From Serratia rubidaea (GTDB lineage Bacteria > Pseudomonadota > Gammaproteobacteria > Enterobacterales > Enterobacteriaceae), in NCBI GenBank assembly GCA_901472405.1, contig LR590463.1, positions 124,001 to 188,000 of the forward strand: a DNA stretch of 64,000 bases, written 5' to 3'. The notes below the pieces were generated by a model that saw only the letters and a list, made by a program, of their open reading frames with translations, had not been told where the DNA came from and did not search any database. The stretch's first letter is position 1. Each line of letters begins with the position of its first letter. Shown piece after piece: positions 13,301-21,379 of the stretch. Position numbers and translations under genes: made by a program.

Positions 13301-14114
13301 GGTGCTGGGGGCGGTGACCGCTCAACTGAACAACCAGTCGGCGGTAGCCGGCGGGTTGGGGGCCGGTGGCGGCGAACTGGCTGCGCGGTATATCGCCGAT
13401 CAGCTGTTCCCGGGCAAGAAACTGAGTGAATTGAGCGAAAACGAGAAGCAGCAGGTGAGCGCGCTGAGCCAGCTGGCATCGGGGCTTGCAGGAGGACTGG
13501 CGACAGGCGATACTGCAGGTGGCGTGACGGCGGCGCAGACCGGGAAGAATGCGGTTGAGAATAACTTGCTGGGTGCGATTGCCGGCGGTGTTGCAGAGGG
13601 CGCAGTGGTTACGGGCGGTGTTGGCCATGGTAGTCAATCGTCAAACAACGCTGATGAAGCCTGGGATGCTGACGATGGGAGCTATGACCCAAGCAAATCT
13701 CGTGAAGAGAATGCGCGGCAACCGAATGTGGCGCAGGATCTGACGGATGAAGAGAAAGCAGAGCTGGGTGGAGCAGGATCTGGAACTCCGGGCGGTCATG
13801 GGCCGGAGGATGAAGAGAATGCGCGGAACAGTGAAAAGCAGAATATTACCGTTGAGGATTTAACCTCGACATCATCGAAAGGTAATGAGACTACAGGTCG
13901 TTCAAAACTCTTTGAAAGAACAGGCGGTAGTAACGCTGCTAATAAGGAGTTCGATGCCTTATCTCCTACAGAAATTAAAGACATACCAGGTGGAAGAGTC
14001 GGTAAGCTACCTGATGGGCGAATGGTTATAGTACGTGAGCGTAGCACTGATGGTCGTCCAACATTGGAGATCCAATCAGGGAAGAATAGGATCAAGTTTA
14101 GGTATGACGAGTAG
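4360..14114 (+). CDS. cdiA: CdiA contact-dependent growth inhibition effector, VENN type (several frameshifts)
   Basis: This is a secreted filamentous adhesin that carries a toxin into neighbouring bacteria. The order of parts is: extended signal peptide region (MNKHCYRLIFS start) and hydrophobic signal ending near ALAGG; TPS/haemagglutination domain with NPNL, NPNG and NPAGIVCNGCG; FHA-1 repeats rich in LDNRGG/LNNQGG to about 8600; a non-repetitive part at about 8640-9400 rich in Tyr and Trp, matching the receptor-binding position; FHA-2 repeats (AGNNLTL types) from about 10100 to 12600; a pretoxin region; VENN at about 13555; and a toxin tail of about 185 residues. The tail (GRVGKLPDGRMVIVRERS near the end) is a toxin I cannot assign to a family. 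Single-base breaks lie near 4741, 6224, 7355, 9019, 9158 and 9882; each repairs cleanly, so I consider them consensus errors. Confidence 0.92.
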
Positions 14115-14120
14115 CGATAT

Positions 14121-14504
14121 ATGACTGAAAAATTGATTAAAATCCCCCTTTCTGAGGGTTCTCTTCAAGATAGCCAACTAGAGGATTTTCACTATTCCTC
14201 TGGTTCCCTTGAGCTGATTCTCTCTTCTGAGAATAATGCAGAAGGCAGCAAAGTTAAGGTGTTGTTCGATTGGATTTATTCCTTCCGAGTGACTGATGAA
14301 GGCGACCTATTGAAAATGCAGGAAGAGCAGAAAGGGGAGATGCTTACTGGGCTTTATCGCGTTGAAAAATCTAAGTATCTAGAATGGTTTAATGAGCAAA
14401 ATGGTAATGTGCACGATGGAATCGTTCATTATATGCTCTCGACGGTGGACGATGTTATAGATATCTTAGCCTCCATTAGTCCTTCAATATCAATCAGTAA
14501 GTAA
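14121..14504 (+). CDS. cdiI: Immunity protein for the resident CdiA toxin (CdiI)
   Basis: This 127-residue acidic soluble protein starts six bases after the cdiA stop, where the cognate immunity gene always lies in CDI loci. Its base composition is much more AT-rich than cdiA, as is usual for exchangeable toxin-immunity pairs. It has no signal peptide or membrane segment, so it should act in the cytoplasm by binding the toxin domain. I recognise no family; the assignment rests on position, size and composition. A strong terminator follows at 14567. Confidence 0.8.
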   Translation: MTEKLIKIPLSEGSLQDSQLEDFHYSSGSLELILSSENNAEGSKVKVLFDWIYSFRVTDEGDLLKMQEEQKGEMLTGLYRVEKSKYLEWFNEQNGNVHDGIVHYMLSTVDDVIDILASISPSISISK

Positions 14505-14566
14505 CATTATCTCCGGCAAGTGACTGGAGTTAATGTTACCTAAACGCGTTCACTTCCTGTCATAGC

Positions 14567-14594
14567 AGCCCGGCCATTGAGCCGGGCTTTTTTA
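14567..14594 (+). terminator. Rho-independent terminator of the cdiBAI operon
   Basis: A perfect 8-bp GC-rich stem (AGCCCGGC, loop CATTGA, GCCGGGCT) is followed by a run of T. It ends transcription about 60 bp after cdiI. Confidence 0.9.
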
Positions 14595-14772
14595 TGCAAG
14601 TCAGTCGACAGAGAAATGTCATGTAATCAAAAAATGATTACAATCTCGGTGAGGAGTTTATTCAAAAATGAATACAACGAAACCTTACAAACTAATCGCT
14701 TGAACGGTGAAATTGATCGATCTATAATCCAAACACATAAAAAATTTAGCAACCAAAAGAGAGTGATTGAAA

Positions 14773-15186
14773 ATGGCCTTTGTCTCTTTATCTAATATTG
14801 CAGCGAAGACCGGGCGTATCGCTCAGAGCAATCACGTCACGGTCACACAAAACAAACGGGCGAAGACAGGTGCTGTTGAACTGGGCTTCCGTCTCAGCCG
14901 TTCAGCGATGGACGCAGCGGGTATCAACATTGGTGACCGCGTTGACATCCTTCACGATGCAGAATCTTCGTTATGGATGATAAAAAAAGTTACTGACGGT
15001 GGTTTCGCTGTGGCTGGTCAGAAAAATAAAGCGGGAGAGTACTCATCTTGTGCCATCCGCCTGACAATGCGCCCTGGCTTCCCGCGTCTGTCGGACGATG
15101 ATGATGCATCAGAAAAACAGTTTTCACAGGATTCAGACACGCAGATGGAGAAAGGTCAGATTATCTTCAGGCTGGGTGATGAGTAG
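14773..15186 (+). CDS. Protein of unknown function, 137 residues
   Basis: I do not recognise this protein with confidence. I chose the ATG at 14773 because AAGAGAG lies just upstream; a TTG two codons earlier is a worse choice. The N-terminal half carries polar and basic residues (SNHVTVTQNKRAKTGAVELGF), a segment reading GINIGDRVDILHD, and then a short beta-rich part, which loosely recalls AbrB/SpoVT-like swapped-hairpin DNA-binding folds. The C-terminus is acidic and low in complexity (DDDDASEKQFSQDSDTQ). It has no signal peptide or membrane segment. It lies alone between the cdiI terminator and the next unknown gene, with AT-rich flanks, so it is probably part of acquired DNA. Confidence 0.6.
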   Translation: MAFVSLSNIAAKTGRIAQSNHVTVTQNKRAKTGAVELGFRLSRSAMDAAGINIGDRVDILHDAESSLWMIKKVTDGGFAVAGQKNKAGEYSSCAIRLTMRPGFPRLSDDDDASEKQFSQDSDTQMEKGQIIFRLGDE

Positions 15187-15298
15187 GAAGGCAATGTAAG
15201 GAAGCAAAGGCAGGGAACAGATCTATAGTTTGGCGACTTGCTCTGAACCCTGCCTTCTCTGACCATCGTAATACCAGAAAGGTAGTACGAAAGGTTGT

Positions 15299-15312
15299 GC
15301 CTAATATTAGGC
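15299..15312. promoter_or_regulatory. 14-bp perfect palindrome upstream of the 15438 gene
   Basis: GCCTAATATTAGGC is a perfect inverted repeat in the gap between two unknown genes, about 125 bp before the second. Its size suits a dimeric repressor. No terminator T-run follows. A role as operator is only an inference. Confidence 0.3.
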
Positions 15313-15437
15313 TCAACAGTGTACTTCTGGCTAGCATTTTCAGGTTAAGTAATTTTAACCATGGTGCTGTCATGGGTGTTGCGAATGGTCATCCTGAATG
15401 TCTTATTGTTTAAAATCAATAGATAATAGGTGTCCAT

Positions 15438-16004
15438 ATGGCTCTTTTAGAAATCCCTCCCTCCGTTGCCCGTACAGAATTAGGCAACATGTTCTCTTCA
15501 AATCCTGCCATGTTGTTGCAGATTAACGCTATGCGGGACTCACTCGTAGTGGTTCTGTGTTCCTTGCTGCGTGGAGATCGGCTGACGACTGCGGGTAATA
15601 ATGTTCCGGCTGACTATGAAGTATTACGTCTCTCTGCTGCCATCGAAGATCTGGAGAAAAAGTATTTTATTCCAATCCAACATCGCAATGTAAGTACGGT
15701 ATCTGTTGTTGCTGGCGGCAAAAAAACCAATCAGATGTATTACGACATGGATAAAGATGTAATCGCTCGGCTGCAATCAGATCCAGAACCTGTGCTCAGG
15801 GAGCAACGAAAAGATCTTTCTTCCAAAGAATGGATGAGGAAACAGAAGAAACTTGATGATTTACTCAAGAATCACGGTGGAGTTACAGAGACCTTCTTGA
15901 CTCTAGTTCATCATGCATACAAGGATAAACCGTTGAGCAATGAAAAGTGGGCAGAGCTTGAGGCGAAGTTCAGGGATTTACTGAATGGACTGGATGCAGC
16001 GTAA
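15438..16004 (+). CDS. Putative winged-helix DNA-binding protein, 188 residues
   Basis: The segment from about residue 32 to 80 (LCSLLRGDRLTTAG ... LRLSAAIEDLEKKYFIPI) resembles the helix-turn-helix_39 type found in phage and plasmid proteins, in which a helix ending in GERLT is followed by a helix and a wing. The C-terminal half is charged and helical (RKDLSSKEWMRKQKKLDDLL), possibly for oligomerisation. The start is the ATG at 15438 after TAGGTGTCCAT. It sits in acquired AT-rich DNA beside a recombinase remnant, so a phage or plasmid origin is plausible. I do not assign a function. Confidence 0.55.
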   Translation: MALLEIPPSVARTELGNMFSSNPAMLLQINAMRDSLVVVLCSLLRGDRLTTAGNNVPADYEVLRLSAAIEDLEKKYFIPIQHRNVSTVSVVAGGKKTNQMYYDMDKDVIARLQSDPEPVLREQRKDLSSKEWMRKQKKLDDLLKNHGGVTETFLTLVHHAYKDKPLSNEKWAELEAKFRDLLNGLDAA

Positions 16005-16021
16005 TATTATACTGAATTAAA

Positions 16022-16052
16022 CAACAGCCCCGGCTTCAAGTCGGGGCTGTTG
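16022..16052. terminator. Hairpin after the 15438 gene
   Basis: An 11-bp perfect stem (CAACAGCCCCG at 16022-16032 with CGGGGCTGTTG at 16042-16052) has a nine-base loop. No good T-run follows on either strand, so termination strength is uncertain. Confidence 0.55.
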
Positions 16053-16107
16053 CGTTGTAATAACAGTTACGTTATTGAAAGGATCAGTGGGAGGGTGAAA
16101 ATGATGT

Positions 16108-16245
16108 TCATACGTCCCCCTCCGTGGTTGGCGCTATGCGGATGATCAACTGACCAGGTTCGGTGATCACCTCGATCTTCTGGCCGGTGGTAAAGCCCAG
16201 CGGCTCGAGCCATTTACCGGTGAGGGTGAGCTGCGGGGGCGTAAC
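16108..16245 (-). pseudogene. SymE-like toxin remnant, C-terminal part
   Basis: The minus strand encodes PQLTLTGKWLEPLGFTTGQ and a beta-rich tail ending in TTEGDV and a stop. This matches the C-terminal AbrB-like part of the SymE family, a toxin of type I toxin-antitoxin systems. Homology ends at about 16240, where the sequence changes into the reading frame of the neighbouring recombinase, so the gene has lost its 5' half. A second copy of the same tail lies at 21762. Both sit at junctions between modules, which suggests that symE copies were breakpoints in past rearrangements. Confidence 0.7.
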
Positions 16246-16266
16246 TGGTCGGAAACGACGCTGAAG

Positions 16267-17157
16267 GTGCAGACGCATCACAGCTACCGCTTTATCTGCT
16301 GGGCGGCGGAGCGCGGGCTGCACCATGCGGGGGACATCAGCCGGCCGGTGCTGGAGAGCTACCAGCGTTACCTGTACGGCTACCGGAAAGCGAACGGCGA
16401 GCCGCTGACCACGCGGACGCAACGCACGACGCTGCAGCCGCTGCAGGTGTGGTTCAGCTGGATGACGAAACAGGGAGTGATACTGGCGAACCCGGCGGCG
16501 GACCTTGAGCTGCCGAGGCTGGAGAAACGGCTGCCGCGTACCCTCCTGAGCGTGGAGCAGGTGGAAGATATCCTGAGCCGGTGCGACCTGACGACGGCTC
16601 AGGGGATACGCGACCGTGCGCTGATGGAGCTGCTGTGGTCAACGGGTATCCGGCGGGGTGAGGCGGCAGGGCTTGAGATATACAGCGCGGACTTCGGGCG
16701 GCAGATACTGACCGTGGTGCAGGGCAAGGGAAAGCAGGACCGGGTGGTGCCGGTGGGTGAGCGGGCGTTGTGGTGGCTGGAACGCTATATCGTTGACGTC
16801 AGGCCGGAAATACTGGTCAGCCCGGACTGTAAGGCGCTGTTCGTGGCGATGGACGGTGTGGCGGGGCTGACGGCGAACGGCATAACCGGCGCAGTGGCGC
16901 CGTACCTGCGGGCGGCGGGCATCGACAGGGGAAGCTGCCACCTGTTCCGGCACGCGATGGCGACGCAGATGCTGGAGAACGGGGCGGATCTGCGGTGGAT
17001 ACAGGCGATGCTGGGACACCGGAGCGTGGAGAGCACGCAGCTTTACACGCAGGTGAGCATCCGTGCGCTGCAGGCGGTGCATGCGAGTACGCATCCGGCG
17101 GAGCAGCGGGAGAGGCCGGAGCCGGACGCCGCTGCGGAGCCGCCGGACAGGGCGTAA
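16267..17157 (+). CDS. XerC/XerD-like tyrosine recombinase (5'-truncated)
   Basis: The protein has the core-binding domain (LTTRTQRTTLQPLQVWFSWM) and the full catalytic set: Arg in STGIRRGEAAG, Lys in QGKGKQDRVVPV, H-x-x-R in HLFRHAMATQM, His in MLGHRSVEST and the nucleophile Tyr in QLYTQVS. The listed start is a GTG, but the same frame is open back to 16105, and residues before the GTG (RGRNWSETTLKVQTHHSYRF) look like genuine N-terminal recombinase sequence. The native start was therefore lost when this DNA joined the symE remnant at about 16240. Family members of about 300-320 residues catalyse strand exchange at short dif-like sites. Whether this copy is expressed is uncertain. Confidence 0.85.
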   Translation: MQTHHSYRFICWAAERGLHHAGDISRPVLESYQRYLYGYRKANGEPLTTRTQRTTLQPLQVWFSWMTKQGVILANPAADLELPRLEKRLPRTLLSVEQVEDILSRCDLTTAQGIRDRALMELLWSTGIRRGEAAGLEIYSADFGRQILTVVQGKGKQDRVVPVGERALWWLERYIVDVRPEILVSPDCKALFVAMDGVAGLTANGITGAVAPYLRAAGIDRGSCHLFRHAMATQMLENGADLRWIQAMLGHRSVESTQLYTQVSIRALQAVHASTHPAEQRERPEPDAAAEPPDRA

Positions 17158-17665
17158 GCCCTCTGTGAGCGGGGTTGTTGGCGGTGCGGCAGAGCGCCGC
17201 GTCCCTGCGGCGATCTGCCTTCATCAGCGCCGGTGCTGCGCGGGGTCAATGACCGGTCAGCGGCACGGGCAACACACAACATGGCAGGCAGAGGCGGCCG
17301 CTGTCCGGCCATTAACCATAATGCGGGAGATTATACGCACTCTCGCGGTCAGCCTCGGAACCCCCATAAACCTCGCTATGCGCTCGTATGCGTATAAATC
17401 TGCATTATGGCGTGCGCCCCGCGTGGGGCATCGGGAGTGGCCGCCGTCCCTGGCGGCGTCGGCCGCATCATCGTCTGTGAGAAAACCCCAAAGGAAGTCG
17501 GCCTGACGGCCTCCGCTGAAGGGCGTTGATGCCCGCCCGGCGTCGTCTGGCTGCACGGGGTCGCACTGCGCTTCGCTGCGTTGCTCCTTCCCCGTTCGCC
17601 AGCGTCCGCAGCCCGCCCCGGTCCGGTGCGGTCATGCAAAGGCCAACCCCGGTCATGCAGGTGTG
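17158..17665. other. Non-coding GC-rich stretch with paired dif-like inverted repeats
   Basis: I see no convincing gene. Two related segments face each other in opposite orientation: 17317-17339 (CATAATGCGGGAGATTATAC and three more bases) and 17389-17409 (TGCGTATAAATCTGCATTAT and one more base). Each has arms like those of XerC/XerD sites (ATAA and TTAT flanking a short spacer). Spacers are about seven and nine bases rather than the canonical six. Lying 150-250 bp behind a Xer-like recombinase, they may be its target sites. The remainder (17416-17665) is GC-rich and shows nothing I can name. Confidence 0.4.
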
Positions 17666-17975
17666 CGACAGAGCGCCGTGCCGTCGCTTGCGGGCCTCGC
17701 CAGCCCGCGCCCGGCAGGCGGTTCAGCGGGTCACAGCAAGCTGTGACCCGCCTCCCGCCGGAGTAAGGGCGGTAATGACAGGGGTGACGGTGCTGGCTAT
17801 GATGGGTTGTTGGCTGCTCTTTAACAGTGGGAAAAAGCGCGTCGGGGCAAAAATGCCGGGACGTCAGAATGCACAGGGAAAAAGTGGCTGCAAGCTGCTG
17901 AGTGTGCTGGGAAAAGTGCTGTTCGCTGGCTGGTGTTGCACCGGATAAAGTTGTTGTTGAGAATAATGCGCTGAA
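17666..17975 (+). repeat. 310-bp direct repeat, copy A, ending at the VENN codons
   Basis: This copy matches 19175-19484 with three differences in 310 bases (about 99%). Identity stops abruptly after the codons for VENNALN, exactly where toxin sequences begin to differ. The last 60 bases keep the CdiA reading frame (VAPDKVVVENNAL); the part before is in no matching cdiA frame and seems non-coding. A more diverged third copy lies at 22224. Confidence 0.9.
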
Positions 17976-18690
17976 CCCGAACGACTTCGGTAAGGGCATG
18001 GCGGACATAGGGATGTCACAAACCTCACTCGGTGCTTCCATGTTGCAAAGTGGCGCTTCACCGGATGAAATCGCAGCAGCTCTGGTCAAGAACGCCCAAG
18101 GAGATATGCCAGAAGGTCAGGATGCAGTTAAAGGTCTGTTGAGCGCCTGGGGCGAGTTCTTCGGGGTGCCGGTCAGTGCATTAACTGCTGATGGAGAAAT
18201 GACGCCGCAAAGAGCGGCGGAGATCGTGGCAAGTGGTGTGCCGACGAGTGAAGCTAAGTTAGTTCAGTATGTGGCGGCGAAAGCTGTTCTGACGGTAACG
18301 AAGACATTAAGTACGGGCTCTACAAATGCCGCTGAAAATGCGACCAAAACAGTTATTGATTCCAAGAAGTTTGATTATCTCTTTGGTAATGTGAAAAGTA
18401 GTGAGCATAACGCTGATCGCTCTACCCAATTGGCTCAGACAATGAACCGCTTGGGATTAGAAACCAATGAGAAAGGGGCAAGTGTACTTACCGAACACTT
18501 AAAGCAGGTAGTGAATACGAAGGGTAATGTTGTAGATACCTATACAAAAGGAAATCAAGCCTTTGAAGTGCGGGAGTCATTGCTTTTTGGTCCTTCAGGA
18601 AAGGCGGCTAAATTAGAAACTGCTTTTGAGATCATGCCTGATGGCTCTCGTAGATTTGTCACAACTATTCCTAAAGATGGTAAAAAGTAA
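17902..18690 (+). CDS. Orphan CdiA C-terminal toxin module 1
   Basis: The frame encodes VVVENNALNPNDFGKGMADI and then about 240 further residues, so it is a CdiA-CT fragment cut off from any adhesin. It lacks a native start; the GTG at 17902 is only the first possible codon. Residues following VENN (about 18000-18350) form a helical pretoxin-like entry domain. The last 95 residues (FDYLFG, SSEHNADRSTQLAQ, ESLLFGPSGKAAKLE, DGSRRFVTTIP) form a compact domain of a type I have seen at the ends of other polymorphic toxins but cannot name. Orphan modules are normally silent until recombined into cdiA. The stop overlaps the immunity start by one base (TAATG). Confidence 0.82.
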   Translation: MCWEKCCSLAGVAPDKVVVENNALNPNDFGKGMADIGMSQTSLGASMLQSGASPDEIAAALVKNAQGDMPEGQDAVKGLLSAWGEFFGVPVSALTADGEMTPQRAAEIVASGVPTSEAKLVQYVAAKAVLTVTKTLSTGSTNAAENATKTVIDSKKFDYLFGNVKSSEHNADRSTQLAQTMNRLGLETNEKGASVLTEHLKQVVNTKGNVVDTYTKGNQAFEVRESLLFGPSGKAAKLETAFEIMPDGSRRFVTTIPKDGKK

Positions 18691-19043
18691 TGTTTATTAA
18701 ATCATTCCCAGATGAAATTGATTTATTGGGTTTTTTTGAGTCACTACCCATGGCAACTAGTGAAGTTGCTGATTTACATTTTGCATATCAAACCAATGAT
18801 GATAATGGGCTAGAGATTATTTTTTCATTCTGCGCCACGGCTGGCTGGATACAAACGATCATCTCGTTTAATGGGGAAGAAGTGTCTAGGTACCTTTCCG
18901 AAAATGTTAGCGAGATAAAGTTGCAAAAGGATGCTACAGGCGAGTATCTATACTCTGAAATTATTACCGATGAGTTAATTACGAAAGTCGTAATACGTGT
19001 AAGGCCATATATATCAGTAAGCAGTAGCTCTTTAGTTAGATAA
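18690..19043 (+). CDS. Putative immunity protein for orphan module 1
   Basis: This 117-residue acidic, soluble protein begins on the last base of the preceding toxin stop codon (TAATG), the usual arrangement for a toxin-immunity pair. It is AT-rich, has no signal peptide and shows alternating strands and helices. I do not recognise its family; the role follows from its position. A hairpin terminator follows at once. Confidence 0.75.
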   Translation: MFIKSFPDEIDLLGFFESLPMATSEVADLHFAYQTNDDNGLEIIFSFCATAGWIQTIISFNGEEVSRYLSENVSEIKLQKDATGEYLYSEIITDELITKVVIRVRPYISVSSSSLVR

Positions 19044-19073
19044 AAAGATCCCGGTCAACTGGCCAGGATCTTT
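19044..19073 (+). terminator. Hairpin after orphan immunity gene 1
   Basis: AAAGATCC (19044-19051) pairs with GGATCTTT (19066-19073) and inner bases can extend the stem. The following TTTGCTTCT is T-rich, so it may act as a terminator in both directions. Confidence 0.6.
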
Positions 19074-19174
19074 GCTTCTACTCCTTGAGATGGCCTCATC
19101 GGTGATAGTGATGATCCATAGGCTATAATGCCGGAGCGTAAGTTGTAACGGTGATGTTCATGCTCCCCTCATAT

Positions 19175-19484
19175 CGACAGAGCGCCGTACCGTCGCTTGC
19201 GGGCCTCGCCAGCCCGCGCCCGGCAGGCGGTTCAGCGTGTCACAGCAAGCTGTGACCCGCCTCCCGCCGGAGTAAGGGCGGTAATGACAGGGGGGACGGT
19301 GCTGGCTATGATGGGTTGTTGGCTGCTCTTTAACAGTGGGAAAAAGCGCGTCGGGGCAAAAATGCCGGGACGTCAGAATGCACAGGGAAAAAGTGGCTGC
19401 AAGCTGCTGAGTGTGCTGGGAAAAGTGCTGTTCGCTGGCTGGTGTTGCACCGGATAAAGTTGTTGTTGAGAATAATGCGCTGAA
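19175..19484 (+). repeat. 310-bp direct repeat, copy B, ending at the VENN codons
   Basis: This is the partner of 17666-17975 at a distance of 1,509 bp. The three differences are single substitutions. As in copy A, similarity ends after GCGCTGAA, where module-specific sequence begins (NADQSLAFDKEL here, NPNDFGKGMADI in copy A). Recombination between copies would delete module 1. Confidence 0.9.
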
Positions 19485-20233
19485 TGCGGATCAATCGCTA
19501 GCCTTCGATAAAGAACTGTCGGAATGCCGGAAAGGTGGGGGGTAACTGTCAGGGCGTCATTGATAAATGGAAGAACATCAGTGATAAGCAAAGTGCTGAA
19601 ACCGATCAGAAGCTGAAAGATAACCCACTTGAAGCACAGGTTGTTGATAAGGAAGTGGCTCAGGGCGGTGTTGATATGGCAGAGCGTCCGGGCTGGCTGG
19701 GTAAGATCCCTGGCGTGGACGTAATGACCAGCGATGAGGCAAAGGCTTACGTTCGGGAGTGGAACGGCCAGGATCTGGCGAATATTGATGTAAACAGTCC
19801 TGACTGGACGAAGTTTGCAGCGTTTGCATCAGATCCGGAGAATCAGGCAACAGTAGCGTCACTGGGCCTGTTGGGTAAAGATCTAATCAATCTTGCTAAA
19901 ACAACTGTATCAAATCTCGTTCAGGGTGGCGCATCAACCGGTATAAAAAGCATGCAGGTAGGGCTAAGAAACCCACAGCAAATAGATCAAATAAAAAATG
20001 ATATGACATCAGGAAATTATAGATTTACTTCACCTGAGGGGCGTATTGCTGGCTATGTAGATAGCAAGGGTAATTATTATATATCGGAAGGTAACCATCG
20101 AATGGTAGCAGCTCAGGAAATATATAAAAAGACGGGGGATAGATCTTACGTAGAGCAATTACTACAAAACGGCTCATGGACTCAGACAAAGAATGCCCCA
20201 GCGGGGGCTGAACCAATGCCGACAAGGAAGTGA
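19411..20233 (+). CDS. Orphan CdiA C-terminal toxin module 2, ParB-like motif (one frameshift)
   Basis: The frame starts in repeat B with VVVENNALNADQSLAFDK and breaks in the G-run at 19536-19541; after it the next frame continues as GGNCQGVIDKWKNISDKQ to the stop at 20233. The helical linker is followed by a toxin-like domain in the last 95 residues. It contains GRIAGYVDSKGNYYISEGNH followed by RMVAAQEIY, resembling the G-x-HR-x-xAA motif of the ParB/sulfiredoxin nuclease fold used by several polymorphic toxins. A nuclease role is therefore an inference from one motif. There is no native start codon, as expected for an orphan. The immunity gene follows after seven bases. Confidence 0.78.
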
Positions 20234-20240
20234 GGATCTT

Positions 20241-20585
20241 ATGGAGAATGCTATCCCTATGAAAAAAAATGAGATATATGTAAAAATGTTATCTCTTTCC
20301 TTGCCTTACATCAGGAATGTCCAGTCGTTAGATAAAAAGGATAAAGGTCGAGATATATCGTGCTATTTTGAAGCTGAACTAGTGCATAATATAATGCATA
20401 CATTACTAATTTCGGAATTTGTTGAGCATGATTTATGGTTCTTAAATAATCAGGCTAAATATTATTTTGAAAAATGTAACGAGGATATATCACCTAATTA
20501 TAACCAACACGTCGAATATATTAGAGCCTTATTCAAAATGGTGCCTGATAGTTTAAAATCTAAGTTGTTATGGCAAGGTCCTTGA
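20241..20585 (+). CDS. Putative immunity protein for orphan module 2
   Basis: This 114-residue protein is strongly AT-rich and starts at an ATG behind AAGTGAGG. An in-frame GTG or ATG upstream would overlap the toxin, so I reject it. It is predicted to be helical and soluble, with many Lys, Tyr and Asp residues. I recognise no family. Its place directly behind the ParB-like toxin makes immunity the likely role. Its stop codon (20583-20585) lies at the boundary with the next toxin fragment, as though the next cassette had been joined directly. Confidence 0.72.
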   Translation: MENAIPMKKNEIYVKMLSLSLPYIRNVQSLDKKDKGRDISCYFEAELVHNIMHTLLISEFVEHDLWFLNNQAKYYFEKCNEDISPNYNQHVEYIRALFKMVPDSLKSKLLWQGP

Positions 20586-21379
20586 TAAAAAACCCAGCCA
20601 ATCGGCTGGGATTGCTGTAGCTTGTAAAGAGAAGTACGGTGATATTCCAGCTAACGGTATGCTGGTTCGGGAAGCACTGGATCGGTTGTATGATGCTGAT
20701 GTGCCTTCACAGATGAAGAATGATATATCTTCATTCTGGTCCCAGCAGATGGAAGCCGAAGGCGTAGTATCGAGCACAGAGTTTGCGAATCAGCTTAAAA
20801 ACCGATACGGAATAGACAGCCAGCAGGCCGAACTTTTGGCTGGTGCTGTTTTAGGTGCTGTTACCGGTGGAATGGGTAAAGGTGGTAAACCTGAAGCAGG
20901 TAAAAACATCGTTGTTGTAGACTCGGGTAAGAAAGGTGCCTGGAACAAAGCGATGAACAAGCCGGAACCGAATACGGTTTATAAGGTGGATGGTGATAAG
21001 ACTTATCATACTGACAACCTGGCCAGACCAACTCAGGTTGAAGCAACTCTTAGCGCTAGTGCGAAAGACCGGAATGGTTATCAGCAATGTAAGGCGGGTA
21101 AGTGTGGCAAAGGGGGGACATCTAATCGCCAGTATTTTTAATGGGCCTGGTGAAAAATTGAACCTGTTACCGATGGATGGAAACCTGAACAAAGGTGCTT
21201 GGAAACAGATGGAAAACACTTGGGCGAAGGCATTAAGCGAAGGTAAAGATGTTAAGGTTAATATTCAACCATCTTATACAGGTAACAGCGTCAGGCCGGA
21301 TAAGTTCTATGTTGAGTATTCTATAAATGGTGGAAGGCCAATATCTGAAACGTTTAAGAATGCGCCAGGAGGTAAGTAA
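20584..21379 (+). CDS. Orphan CdiA C-terminal toxin module 3, DNA/RNA non-specific endonuclease type (one frameshift)
   Basis: The open frame begins at the end of the preceding immunity gene, without a VENN segment. It encodes a helical pretoxin part (VACKEKYGDIPANGMLVREA), a G-rich linker (AGAVLGAVTGGMGKGGKPEA) and a nuclease domain. After repairing the G-run at 21112-21117 (six G where five fit), the sequence reads RNGYQQCKAGKCGKGGHLIA followed by NLLPMDGNLNKGAWKQMEN and VRPDKF. These match the Endonuclease_NS_2 family (GGH catalytic His, N-L-x-P, N..W..ME). The frameshift falls right before the catalytic GGH, so if real it would destroy the toxin. The stop overlaps the immunity start (TAATG). 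Confidence 0.82.

Noticed and set aside
4360..14114. cdiA as a true pseudogene split into many pieces
   Set aside because: Each break is a single base, all segments keep family motifs, and genes elsewhere in the window show the same error type.
14577..14795. Short open frame upstream of the 137-residue protein
   Set aside because: It starts in a terminator and has no ribosome site or similarity.
17526..17948. Open frame in repeat copy A (and its twin at 19197-19457)
   Set aside because: It runs across repeat sequence in a frame that differs from the VENN frame, has no ribosome site and shows no recognisable protein.
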